Source of the DNA: Furcasterigmium furcatum
Taxonomy: Eukaryota; Ascomycota; Sordariomycetes; Glomerellales; Plectosphaerellaceae
DNA: 64,000 nucleotides
Direction: 5' to 3'
Assembly: GCA_001599815.1 (NCBI GenBank)
Contig: BCIA01000002.1
Span: forward strand, 1,619,831 to 1,683,830
Part shown: one piece after another, positions 1-10,939 of the stretch
Layout of the letters: each line of letters opens with the position of its first letter
Position numbering within the stretch: the first letter of the stretch is position 1
The notes under the pieces: model-generated
Told to the model about the DNA's origin: nothing
The model's input: the letters and a program-made list of their open reading frames with translations, nothing else
Database searches by the model: none
Translations under genes and position numbers: made by a program

Positions 1-2309
1 TTGAGAGCCGTCTGCCTGTTGCGACGACGCTTCCCTCTTCTTCCCACGCTCGCGCCTGCGTTGTTCATGCTTGTACTCCTCCACAGGCTTGGTAAACATG
101 CCGAAGAGCGCATCGGACATGTCGACGGTGGACGATACAATGGCCGAGGTGGTCCCGGTAAACGGCTCCCATCTCGTCACATCTAGGTTTATCGTCTTAG
201 TTCGGTAGCTGAAAACGTCAGTGTCAGGCAGCAATATCAAAAGCAGACCGGAGTCAGGTATTGTGGTTGCACGTACAACTCGAGGTGCTTCGCTTCGATG
301 ACTTTGCGTGACACAAGCTCTTCCGCCGCAACCTTGGACATCTTGATCGGCTTCTTGCCCTTCTTATATGTCCACGCCGCAGGCTGGTCGGGGATCAGGT
401 CGCACCGCATCTGCTCCTTCGGCAACTGACGGAACCACGACTGAGCGGCGGCCTGCACGCCTTGCTCTGACTTCATCTGCTCCGCGATCGCCCGTACCGC
501 TAATCGCGCTTGCGGCGTCATGCAGTAGCTGATACCATCGGCGAGATTCTGTGCTGTGAGCTTCTTGAAGGGGATCGGCTCCGGGCCCGCGCCGGCGTTC
601 GCGACCATCTTGCCCCAGAATGGTTGACTATAAGCGAGAGGTCAGCAGTAGGTAAGGACACTCGTCGGAGTGCGCGGCGTTGCTACTCACTCTCCAAAAA
701 ATGGCACAATCAGAGTTGGCACCCCATTCTTCAGCCCGCAAGCCGTGGTTCCGGCACCGCCGTGGTGAACAACCGCCGCAACGTGTACGAAGAGCCATTC
801 GTGCGGACAGTCCCCGATCCAGTAGATGTCGTCGCCTGCCGCGCCCGCCAGGTTTGACCACCCTTTTGACACAATGGCCCGGACTCCGGCTGCTCGGGCG
901 GCATCGAGGATCGTCTTCACCACCTCTTCTGGGTTCTCGAGGACAATGCTGCCAAACCCGATGTACACTGGAGGGCTACCAGCCATGAGAAAGCGCGTGA
1001 GGTCCTCTGGCGGAGAATATGACGGTGCGTTTCGGAAGAAGAAGCCACAGACATCTGTAAGAAGTCAGCCGTCGAGTCCTGGACGACATGCTGACGATCT
1101 CTCCTCACCAATATGAGCGCCCCAGTCTGCAGGCTTTGCAACGAGGGCTGGAGACCAGCAATAAGTGAAGGGTATGTGTAGTCTTTCTGCTAGAAGAGGT
1201 CCATCAAACATGGCGACTGGCTCTAGGTCAATCGAGCGTCGCCATCGATTGATGACATCGCCCAGACTGATTTTAATGCAATTAGCATCCCCATCTCATA
1301 GTAAGGCTCGTCTGACAAAGCCCCTCAATTAATAGTACTCACCCTTGCCACGTGAGATACTCGACAATTGCGTAGGATGCCGAGTTGGCCATCGACCGGT
1401 CACCGCCGCTGTTGTTCAGATTAGCCAGCGGATGCGGGAACTCCGCAGTCGTCGACCAGGGCATCGTGAACATGATATGCACCGGGATGCCGAGCGCCTG
1501 GGCGCAGTGGACGTGCGCGAAAGCGGGCGGGTTGGCGATGATGGCGTCGGCGACGAAAGGCTCGCCAGTGGCGGTGTCGGGCCTGTAACAGGAGTACCAG
1601 AATCCCTCCAGCATCTCCTCCATCATGTCGCGCTTCTGTTGAATCTCACCGGCCCGCAGGCTCTTGAAGCTCGGGATGAGGCCCGGGTTCTTGACCATGT
1701 AGGCCATGAGCGCCGCGGGATCACCGCCGACGGGGTAGAATTCGAGGCCTGAGTCTCTGACGAGCTTTTCGAACTTGTCGTGCGTTGCGAGACGTACCCG
1801 GAATCCGAGCCGCTGAAGCTCGTTGCCAAGTGCGATAAAGGGCTGGACGTCTCCTCGGCTGCCGACGACCTGGATCAGGACATTAAGCTGTGGGTGCTGA
1901 GAGGATGGCCCGGCGGCAGCCGGCTCGTCTTTTCCACTCGCCTCATCGACGGGGAATTTCTCGTTGGACTCCGAGCCTGGGGGCCGGTACATAAAGCCGA
2001 TGGCCCTTGCAAGCTTGGAGTCGCAGTCGATGTCTACTCGCCCGTCGTCTGCATGACCACCATGGTCAGTCAGTCAGACCTTTTAGGAGAACAACCAATC
2101 GAGAATCATTTGGACTTACCGCCCACCACCATACTGCCACCCAGGAGCTTGTGGTCGTCATCCGGCTTCTGTGAGTTCCCATTTCTGCTGCACTCGGCCT
2201 CGTACGCCGGGGGCTTTTCGTCCAAGGCGTCTTGCAGTTGGTATTCATCAAATACCGAGACATCCTCGCCCGAAAACTCGTATCGGATGGTTCGTCGCTT
2301 TTCGGACAT
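1..2309 (-). CDS. Sterol 3-beta-glucosyltransferase-like UDP-glycosyltransferase (GT1), 3' end missing
   Basis: Predicted to transfer glucose from UDP-glucose to a sterol or similar lipid. Six exons are visible: 2309-2120, 2048-1343, 1266-1109, 1054-691, 627-277 and 208-1. All junctions keep frame, and the gene runs off the window at base 1 (about 659 residues seen). The N-terminal glycosyltransferase domain starts near residue 119 with VGSRGDVQPF. The C-terminal nucleotide-binding domain has the HHGGAGTT motif near residue 447 and FFGDQPFWG near 471; the latter is rebuilt only after splicing. The start is the ATG of MSEKRR, because the longer open frame upstream lacks an ATG. No PH or GRAM domain is visible, so it resembles the short soluble fungal enzymes rather than Atg26. 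The family is secure; the acceptor is inferred. Confidence 0.88.
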
Positions 2310-2984
2310 GGCCGGCTCTGGCGCTGCGCAGCTCTCAAGTGCACGTGCAACGAACAGGACGCTAAGCAGAGGGGGTGGAATCAGTACCTGCAAGTGTGCC
2401 TGGAGGGCAGGTAACTGAATTGCCAGTAAATTTAATGAAGCCCATGTTTACTATTACACGAGAGCTGGTTGCTCTTTTATACTCGTCGTCTATTTTACCA
2501 TTTATCTGCTGCCTGAATATCTTCGTACAATCTTACACCCCATGTCGTTTCATGCAGTTTAGGCCTGCTTAGAACGTCCGGTTTAGGCAAGTCTCCTCCA
2601 GTAGCTTGTTTCCCCCCACCACCAACAGGCCCGTGCCCGTGCCTCATGGCCATGCCGAATCCCGGATGGCGCGCGTCAGGGGACGTGTTGCCCTGTGGCT
2701 TTGCCATGGAGGATCATCGCTACTGCGTCGTGGGGATTAGAATCTCCAGTACTAGTAGTGACGTAGTTCGCAATTGCGACGAGCAAAGCCATTATTCCTT
2801 GCAAGGTGAGATTTGGATTGGTAAGAGATGCCATATTGGAAGAGGTTCTAGGACCCTCCGGGCCTGGATGAGAACCGCTGCATAACGTAGTATTTTGACC
2901 CATTACAGGTGCCCTGTATCCGAAGTACGAAGACACTGTACCGCTCAGTCTACATGTACCCTCCATTGACAGAGACACACCGGG
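2310..2984. other. Intergenic, promoter side of the glycosyltransferase
   Basis: This stretch lies between the start of the glycosyltransferase gene and the stop of the alpha/beta-hydrolase gene. I see only short shadow frames, with no motif, repeat or RNA gene. Confidence 0.5.
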
Positions 2985-4133
2985 TCATCTTGTCGCCTGA
3001 AAGGACATCATTAATTCCAGCGTCTCCTTTCGGCGTTCCCATTCGAGTTGCTCTTTCGCAATAGCGAGTCGCATCGGCGTTACCCCCACCGCCTCCGCGG
3101 TGTGTCTCACTAACGCCTCTGCGACGAGCTTGAACCCTGGCTCGGAAGGATCTTCGAATTTGACCATGCCCGAATGATCTGCCGCGATTCCCGCCCGCTC
3201 TGTGTCATTGTACAAGGGTGCTGCGCTCTCCTGGGTCACGACGAAGTCCTTCTTTCCAATCTTAAAATCAGTCTGGAGCTGCTCCCAGAAGAAGAAGATC
3301 TTGAAATTCTTCATGATGGGGAGAAACATGTCTGTCACAGTCTGAAGCGTCTCGGATTGATACTCCAGGGCGGTGACCAGATCTGATTTCGATTCGGACG
3401 ACGGCGCGGGGCCCAACCTCGACATCATCTTGAGCATGGATGAGAGGGAGTTGGCCTGTTGGGACCCGGCATGGGGCGTTCCGAAGAAGAGAATGGCATG
3501 GGTGACTGCGAAGATGTTGTACTCGTGGGAAACTCTGGCAGCTGTCCTGGTTTGCGCATGTATAAGTGCCTGCATCCATTGTAAGCATACAGGCTTGAGG
3601 GTGGGTATTATGTCCTGCGAGTTGATACGTTACTGGTTATCTACTCACCCTTTTGACAATGATTCCACCGAGAGAATGACAGAGGAAAATAATCGGTCTA
3701 TCACTCATTCCAGCCAGCTTGGATAGTTTTCACGTTGTCAGCGGAGCGTCGTCGATGAGTGCCATGGGTCACCTCACTTTTCTGTTGGCTGTGAGGTGCG
3801 CCACGAGCGTGTGAGCGTGTTGTTGAATCCGATCAGCAGACGGGTCCGCGCCGATGACCGACGAGAAGCTCGCGTTGTAGCCCCAGACCAACACTCGAGC
3901 ATTTGCAACATGATTTGGCAGGAACTCGGGATGCTTCAGCCACGAAACCTGGCGTTTCCTTGCCGTCCAGGTGCGTCTAGCATCTCCGTTCAGTCCGTGG
4001 ACGGCGACGATGCTACGTTTGCAATGAGCACGGGACCCGAGTTCGTTGGAGATCTACCTTACTCGATTTGAGGTTCATCTTTCTCTGGCCTCCAAACTTC
4101 TTGGATACCATATGTCCTTTCTTCGGCTGCCAT
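2985..4133 (-). CDS. Stand-alone lipase-like alpha/beta hydrolase (NLR N-terminal-domain type)
   Basis: Four exons (4133-4063, 4012-3778, 3717-3649, 3569-2985) give 319 residues in frame. The opening strand reads DIVAVHGLNG. The nucleophile elbow CHSLGG has Ser near 117, and FFGTPHAG lies near 155. The conserved ADHSGMVKF block, with the likely catalytic His near 257, completes the fold. In many fungal NLR proteins this hydrolase forms the N-terminal domain, followed by NB-ARC and repeats. Here the protein stops after a short charged helix, so it is domain-only. The NLR about 3 kb away begins with the same domain. Substrate and role are unknown: it could be a free effector, a decoy partner, or a remnant of a larger gene. 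The start ATG has A at -3. Confidence 0.82.
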
Positions 4134-4443
4134 GTCGGTTCATGTCATCCACTGGAGTCGTTGTAATGCCGAGAGATGTGAAGAGGAAGGTGAGCTAAGG
4201 AGGCGAGGCATTTACGCGGAGCATGAGGGGACATCTGGGCAGCGATCGGCCGGCCCATTGGACTCGGGAGCGACTCGACCTGCAATGATGATTGGAGTTG
4301 GACCAGCGTCGCACAACCCCTGTGCCCGCAAATCCGGCCACGAAGGCGAAGCTGGTCTGGGGGTACCAAATACTCATGAAACACGTTCATTGAACCCGTC
4401 AAAAGATATGCGTCTAAGGACTCTAGGCGATTTGACCCAGTTC
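4134..4443. other. Short intergenic stretch
   Basis: Upstream of the hydrolase gene and downstream of the P450 gene, both on the minus strand. Overlapping short frames only; I see nothing supportable. Confidence 0.5.
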
Positions 4444-6339
4444 TTACAATTCTTTCTCGGGCGTCGCCCTTTCAAGCGCGACTCTACAACCATCCGCGCT
4501 GGACAGAACCAAGGTCAATGTCTGTCTCTCGGTACCGACCTTCTCCATGGTCTCCCCCGGCGGAAGCCCGATGCTCGAAAACTCTTGCAAGAGCCGTACG
4601 ATAGTGTACGATACCTCCATCAGCGCAAAGTCTTCACCGAGGCATCTTCTCGGCCCCCTGTTGAACGGGAAATACCCCGACGAGATCCCGTCCAATTCGC
4701 CAGAATGCCAACGTTCGGGTCGGAAGTCGTCGGCGTCCTGACCGTACACGTTTCTCTTGCGAGACGTAATGTACTGCGAAAAGACGACGACCTCCCCCTT
4801 CCTGACTAAGATCGGGTGCTTTCCATCTGGGCCACCGCCGGTAGGCATCATGGTGGTTCGGAGCGCCTCGCGGATGTTCAACGGGACTGACGGATACAGA
4901 CGGAGAGCTAATCATTGAGACTGGGTTAGCTAAATACTTTGAGGTGGTAAGTGTGCCGAAATGAGTACTGACTTTCTTTGATGATGCAAGCTAGAAACGG
5001 CATTTGCTGGATATGTTCTCTCGTGGGACGTTCTGATGTGCCCACCACAGACAAGACTTCGTCTCTAAGTTTTTGAAGCACGGTCGGATGACGAACAAGC
5101 AGCCGGCTATGCAACAGTCAGCGGGGAGGACAATAGAGGGCATCCGAACGCCAGGCGGCGGCGGCGGCACAGCAGTTGACTCACCAACACCACGACAAGC
5201 AGCAAGCAGTCGTATCCCGACCTGCCAAAAGCACGTTGAGCAGCTGATCGCGGAGATCGACTGCGGAAGTAGATTCCGCTGCGACCTGTTCAATGAACCT
5301 GGATGTCTTCTCGTCGCCATCATTCGGCAAGGACTGCGTCCGAGAGTTGTTGTTGATGAGGCCTCGCTCCTCAATGTAGTCCTCGACGAAGCGGTGCACA
5401 TTGCGACACGCTTGGCGGAAAGCAGGCGGATTGTACAAGTTATGAAATGGTGCGAGGCGAAACCTCTTTGCAAGGCCCTCTTGGGCAGTGTTGAAGCTCT
5501 CGGCGAAGAGCTTGTTCTGCGAATCCTGGTCGATATCGGCTCTCAGGCTGTAGACCGACTTCCCGAAGAGCAGAGCGCTCGCGGCATCTAGTGTGAGGCG
5601 GAAAAAGAGTGGCTGCAAGTCTATAACGCCGCTGTTTCTGGGCAAGAGCGCGATCAGGTTGTCAACGTGTTCGCCGAAGGCATGATCGAGCTTCTGGTAC
5701 TGGGCTCTGACAAACTGTTTCCGGAGGAGGTCTCTCGAGTGTTTCCACGCGGCGCCTTCCTGAGTGAATATGCCGTTGCCGAGCAAAGGGGCAAAGACTG
5801 CCGGTCGCGCACCAAATCCGTAGTCTGTTCCAAAAATCAGATAAAACTGCAACGCACATGGCCATGTCGGAGTTCGGAAGCTACCTTGGAAGTTCGTTGA
5901 CAAGATGGATTCGACATTTTCGGGATCAAGAACGTTGTAAGCCCTTGGTCCAATAAGAAAGAACTGCTGGATTGTGTTGCGAGGCTCGTAGCCGGAGGCT
6001 ATCGAGCAGAAGAAGGCAAGTAGTCGACCGTCGGCATTGGCGTCCCAGATCTGCTTGATTCGATCGATACCGAGTGGCCATCGTTTCGTCAGCTCAGGCG
6101 GCGGCTGGCAATTGTGGCGACGACCGAAGGAACCGGCTTCCTATTATCACCCACTGTGAGTTCTGATGGTCTTGGCCCCGAGTGGGTGAGAGGAGTGAAC
6201 AAACGTAGTGGTCGCTGAGCTTTGTGGCGATGATTCTTGCCCCCTGAATCGCAGCGAATGTTGATGCGACGATCGCGAGAATCCAGCCGCGCTCGAGAAT
6301 AGGGTCGACAATGCCCTGAAGACTTGACACAACTGCCAT
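4444..6339 (-). CDS. Cytochrome P450, CYP52-like
   Basis: A membrane-anchored heme monooxygenase, probably hydroxylating alkanes, fatty acids or similar chains if the CYP52 resemblance holds. Five exons (6339-6205, 6140-5885, 5824-5185, 5106-4973, 4907-4444) give 542 residues in frame. Residues about 18-32 form the ER anchor. The I-helix motif AGRDTTA lies near 332, and the K-helix ETLR near 388 is created only by splicing the fourth intron. The FRPERW segment is followed by the heme loop FNRGPRRCLGE with the ligand Cys near 477. All signature residues are present, so it should be functional. The first donor (GTTTGT) is weak but gives the expected RHNCQPPP-type segment. Divergent from the NLR gene, with about 650 bases between starts. 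Confidence 0.9.
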
Positions 6340-6993
6340 ATCTGACAGGAAGAACAGCTCGTAGTGATATAGATGATGAGAACGATTACATCACGGCCAC
6401 AGCTGGCCTTCATTCACTTTGAGGAGTGGTGGGCTGGGGAATTGCGTCGGGGCTCGCACGTTCTTCAAGGGCGCGCGGGTTGGCGTGCGGGATGGGCCGC
6501 CAGGGGTTGCCCCACTACTTCCGAGCTCCCCGGCCGCCATGCAAAATTGGGCCAATCATCCGGCGCTGATTGCCGCTCGAGTCCAACCATGCCCCTGAAG
6601 GGGCCAATCTCGAGTCACGCCTCACTGCCCTGGCGGCAACACGCAACCAGCACCAGACCAACAGGACAGTCGTACTGTCACAGATCACCGTCCTTGTGCG
6701 TGGGCTGTGTTATCTCATGGACCCGTCTGTCGGTCGAGGGAGGTGCCGAGGTCGATACAGGCACGGCACCAACCATCTCCGCACCGCGGAGGTGCCTCGC
6801 TCACCATCGACTTCCCCAACTCACCACACCGTTCACACGTCGGTCGACAGTCGGCTCAGTCCCGATGAATCGTCACAAGATCTAGAAGAATGCCCATCCA
6901 GTGCTTGTACGATGCCAGAACTTCGGGCCGCAAGGGCGAGGAGGAGGGTTCCTCAGTCGAGTGGGTCATCTCATTCTCAACTTCTCCCAACTC
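6340..6993. other. Shared upstream region of the P450 and the NLR
   Basis: A divergent intergenic region that must hold both promoters. Open frames cross it on the plus strand, but none resembles a protein family. No clear TATA box or repeat was recognised. Confidence 0.5.
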
Positions 6994-9900
6994 ATGAGCC
7001 TTCATTTGAAGTCTGGCGAGTGGCGACGAGTCCGGGCCAACCAACGCTAACATGCTTTGTCGCGGATGTCCAGCATCGTGGCTGTCCATGATGCTCACGA
7101 AACATCCGATGTCGCCTGGACAAACTCGGCCTCTCGCATGAACTGGCTTCAGAAGCTGCCCCAGAACCTGCCAGTAGGCAGGATCATGCTCTACAGCTAT
7201 CACGCCTCTCCGAGCGACTTCTTCGCCCCCGACGCGCATGCCAAGACTCAGATGATGGCCGAAGCTCTCGTTCAAGAACTTCGAGGGGACCGCCAGGCGG
7301 CAAACGCCCAGAGACGGCCCATCATCTTCGTCTGCCACGGCCTGGGCGGCGTCCTGGTGAAGAAGAGCCTGATCTACTCTTCCACACGTACTGCGCCAAA
7401 GGTCACCCACCTCTGGGATCAATTCATTTCGACCTTCGCCATTCTCTTCTTCGGTACGCCGCATGGAAAGTCTGACAAAGCGGCGTGGCTCGACTTGGAA
7501 CAGCATGCACGAGGCAAGCGAAACATGCTGAGAAGCGGCTTGAGCGCCCTGGGATCCGACTCGACGAACGACACCACGCATGTGTCTCATTCGGTCGACG
7601 TTGAGTTCGCGCCCCTCGTGAAACAATTCCATTTGTTTTTCTTCTGGGAGGGGATGCCCACATCACTAGGCGGCCGTTCACAATACATCGTCCGCCCAGA
7701 CTCTGCCGTCCCGCCGCTCGACAACACCGAGTCGTCCGGCATGCATGCGGACCATTCAGCGATGGTCAAGTTCCAGTCCACGGACGGCTCGGACTATCGC
7801 ACCGTGGTTGCAGCGCTGTCCACGTACTGCGAAAAAGCGCCACCGATCATTGCTCACCGATGGCAGCAGGCGGACATGACTCTCAAAAATATGAGGGTTG
7901 GTGAGATCTGGGAGCTTGGTGGTGGCTTCGGATTCGATGTCCACGAGCAGAAGCCGTATCGCCACGAGACCAAAACGAAGAAGGCCCCAGTCCAACGCCA
8001 CTTCTTTACCCCTTATAACAGGGCATCGAACTTCGTTGGCAGACGGGACTTGATCGCCAAAATCAGCGCGGCGTTCGACTCCGAAGCACATTCCAAAGAC
8101 GCCCACGCGCATGGCCAGGGCGCCGATAAAAGGCCCATGGTCGTTTTCGGCATGGGAGGCTCCGGCAAGACCCTTTTGTGTTCCAGATACGCTGAGGAAT
8201 ACAAGCACTTGTAAGTCTGCAGCTTCCGCCCTGGCAATGTATGAAGGCTAACAACACTGGAGATATACGGCTGTCTTTACGATACACGCAGCGTCGAAGC
8301 AGGTGATCACTGATTCATACTGCAGGATTGGACAGAGTGCTGGTTTAGAGGCCACAGAGATGGCCGGGCGGCATTTTCTCTCCCAAATTTCCGATCGATG
8401 GCTCCTCATTATCGATAACGCTGACGAGCCCGACATCGACATCGATGGGCTACTTCCCCCCGGAGACACAGCCGACATCCTCATCACGACACGAAATCGA
8501 GACTTTTGCAACCGAAAGGACCTGAGATCAATCGAGGTTCGGGGGCTCAAGGAAGACGAAGCTCTATGCCTGCTGTTATCAAGCGCCAACATCCCATCGC
8601 CGTGGGACCCTCACACGACGGAGCAGGGGAATCTGATCAACAAAACTTTGGGATACCTGGCAATCGCTGTGATACAAGCAGGAAATTGCATCTTTCGAGG
8701 AGTCTGCAAGCTCGCAGAGTATCTCGATCTTCACAAACAAACCGCGGTAAGACGTTCCATCGACAACGCAGCCCCTGATCCCGCGGGCACGAGGCCCGAG
8801 TCGGCTCGCAACCCGATCTTCGGCGTAATTCATGCCACTTTCGACGTCTCCCTGAAGATCCTGCTCCGAAGCCCGCCATTACAACGTCAGGACTCCCTCG
8901 AACTTCTCAAAATACTGTCGTTTCTTCACTTCGAGAATGTACCGATCGAGCTGTTCTCCCGGGCCGTCGAGAACCGGGCGAAGGCTCTCGCCGGGCCATC
9001 CAGGCCGTCGTATCTGGAGAGGCTTGTTCGGACAATCATCGAGCGACTCGAGCCGCCAACGCTTCTTCCCGACTTTTTGAAAGGCACTTCGGGGTCGTTA
9101 GACCGATACAGGATCAACTCCGCCATCAGCGACCTCCGCACACTGTCCCTGATCCAGTCCGACGGACGATATATTTCTCTCCATCCGCTCATTCACGAAT
9201 GGGCACAAGTCGACTTGCACCCTGCAGAAAGACCAATTTGGTCATCCATAGCCCTCAACACACTTCTGGAGGCCGTCTCCCTCCCGGATGGCAAAACCGG
9301 GCCGGACGCAGAGTTTCACAGGGATATACTCCCGCACCTCCTGAAACTGCTCCCCGAGAACGAAACGTTGCTCTCAAGTCTGGTCTCCAGCGTCGGCCAG
9401 TTCCAGCTGCAACTGGCCAAGGTCCTGCAGCCCACCCTGATGCTTTTGTTGCGCAACCACACCCTCAAGGCGGCCAAGTGCGGCTACATTTTCGCGGAGA
9501 GGGGCATGTTCGACAAAGCCAGCAGACACTTGGAAGAGGTCAAGCATGTGCTTCTGAGCACTCTGGGGGTGCACCACGAGAAGACAATGGCGTCCATGCT
9601 CGGCCTGGCGGGTGTGTATTGGGGCTCTGGCCGCCCTGATGAGGCTATCAGGCTACAGCAGACGGTGGTCAATACTCGTACGCGAATCTTTGGCGTTATG
9701 AGAAAGGAGACCATCCAGGCCAGAAACCACCTCGGCCGATCCTACTGGCTCCACGGTCATCACGATAAGGCCCTTGAGCTGCAGCAAACCGTCGCCGAAG
9801 GTTTGAAGGAGATCAAGGACCACAAGGATCAGCTGTACGAGGATAAGCTGACTGCCCTTGACAACCTCGGCATCACACTTGGCGCATGGAGGCGGTTTGA

Positions 9901-10684
9901 AGAGAGCAGAGAACTCCACCAGCAAGTTGTGGAGGCCCGAGAGAAGATTCTGGGCAAGCTACACGAAGATACCCTCACATCGAAAGCGAACCTCGCAATG
10001 GCCCTCCTCGACCTCGGAAAGCACGACCAGGCGAGGAAGAACATTACCCATGTCCATGAGGAGCGCAAAAAGCAGCTCGGTCCAGAGCATCCATGGACAC
10101 TGTGGGCGCTGTGCTACCTGGCCAAAGTGGAGATTGCAGACGGACGCCTCCAGGAAGCAGAGGATCTCCTCCTCTGGGGCATCGAAGCAGGCATTCGGAG
10201 CTTATCGCCAGACCATCTCGGGGTACTCATGGGCCGGGGCGAGCTCGCCAAGGTATATGCCAGGCAGGGTCGGCTGGACGAGGCCGAGAAGCTGTCGAAG
10301 GAGTTGGCCGACGTTGTGGAGCGAAACCTCGGCCCCGAGCACCCGGACTGTGTGTACGCGCTGCTCAAGCTAGCCCAGCTGTACGTGCTCAAGGACGACC
10401 GCATCAGTGCCATCAAGACCTGCAAGTTGGCACTTGAGAGGGTGGACATGCGGCTCACCAAAGCGCATCCGCTGGGTAAGGAGCTGGAACACATGTTCGA
10501 GGTTCTAGCAGATCCGTACTCCTCGGCGGAGATGATTTCCGGCCTGATGCCGAAGACGCGAAGGCAACATGAGCCCGATGCGGAGGACGCGGATGCGAAG
10601 GTGTCCGAGGGAACGCAACCCCCGGCTGTGGTGCACCGAACAAAGACGTTGGACGACAGGCCTCAACGAACACCAACGTGGTAG
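6994..10684 (+). CDS. NLR-like STAND protein: alpha/beta hydrolase - NB-ARC - TPR
   Basis: Three exons are proposed: 6994-7019, 7074-8210 and 8263-10684 (1194 residues). Residues 10-270 form a lipase-like hydrolase domain. Its nucleophile elbow reads CHGLGG, so Gly (near 98) stands where Ser is expected; the ADHSAMVKF block (His near 236) is kept. NB-ARC follows, with P-loop GMGGSGKT at about 368, Walker B WLLIIDNAD near 433, and ILITTRNR. About seven TPR units, many with a GPEHP-like turn, fill about 785-1120. Such proteins are NTP-switch receptors linked to nonself recognition or cell death in fungi; the ligand is unknown. The first intron (54 bases, GCTAAC branch) sits where the homologous stand-alone gene also has one. 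A simpler start is the ATG at 7066. The tail-to-tail neighbour is a HET gene. Confidence 0.87.
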
Positions 10685-10939
10685 CCTGGGTGAAATAGAA
10701 GAATGAAAGCGGTTGTCAAGACGTTTCAGAATATGATTCAAGACAAAAGAACGCCAATGTGTTGTGTCCCTGGGGCCGTCAAGGAGCCCACCGCTCAGGT
10801 ATCTGGTTGCCAGCAGGGCTCTGACCTAACCTCTGGTCCCAACCTTATGACAGAGACGCCAGGTTTTTTTAATGGACACTCTTCATATGTGCAGGTATTG
10901 AACGAAGTTAAATGTGTTCTCTCTGAGCAGCATCCCCTG

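Noticed and set aside
6570..7091. Plus frame upstream of the NLR containing FEVWR, resembling QEVWR of the stand-alone hydrolase
   Set aside because: No donor in that frame has the phase needed to join the NLR exon, so the four-residue match is probably chance.
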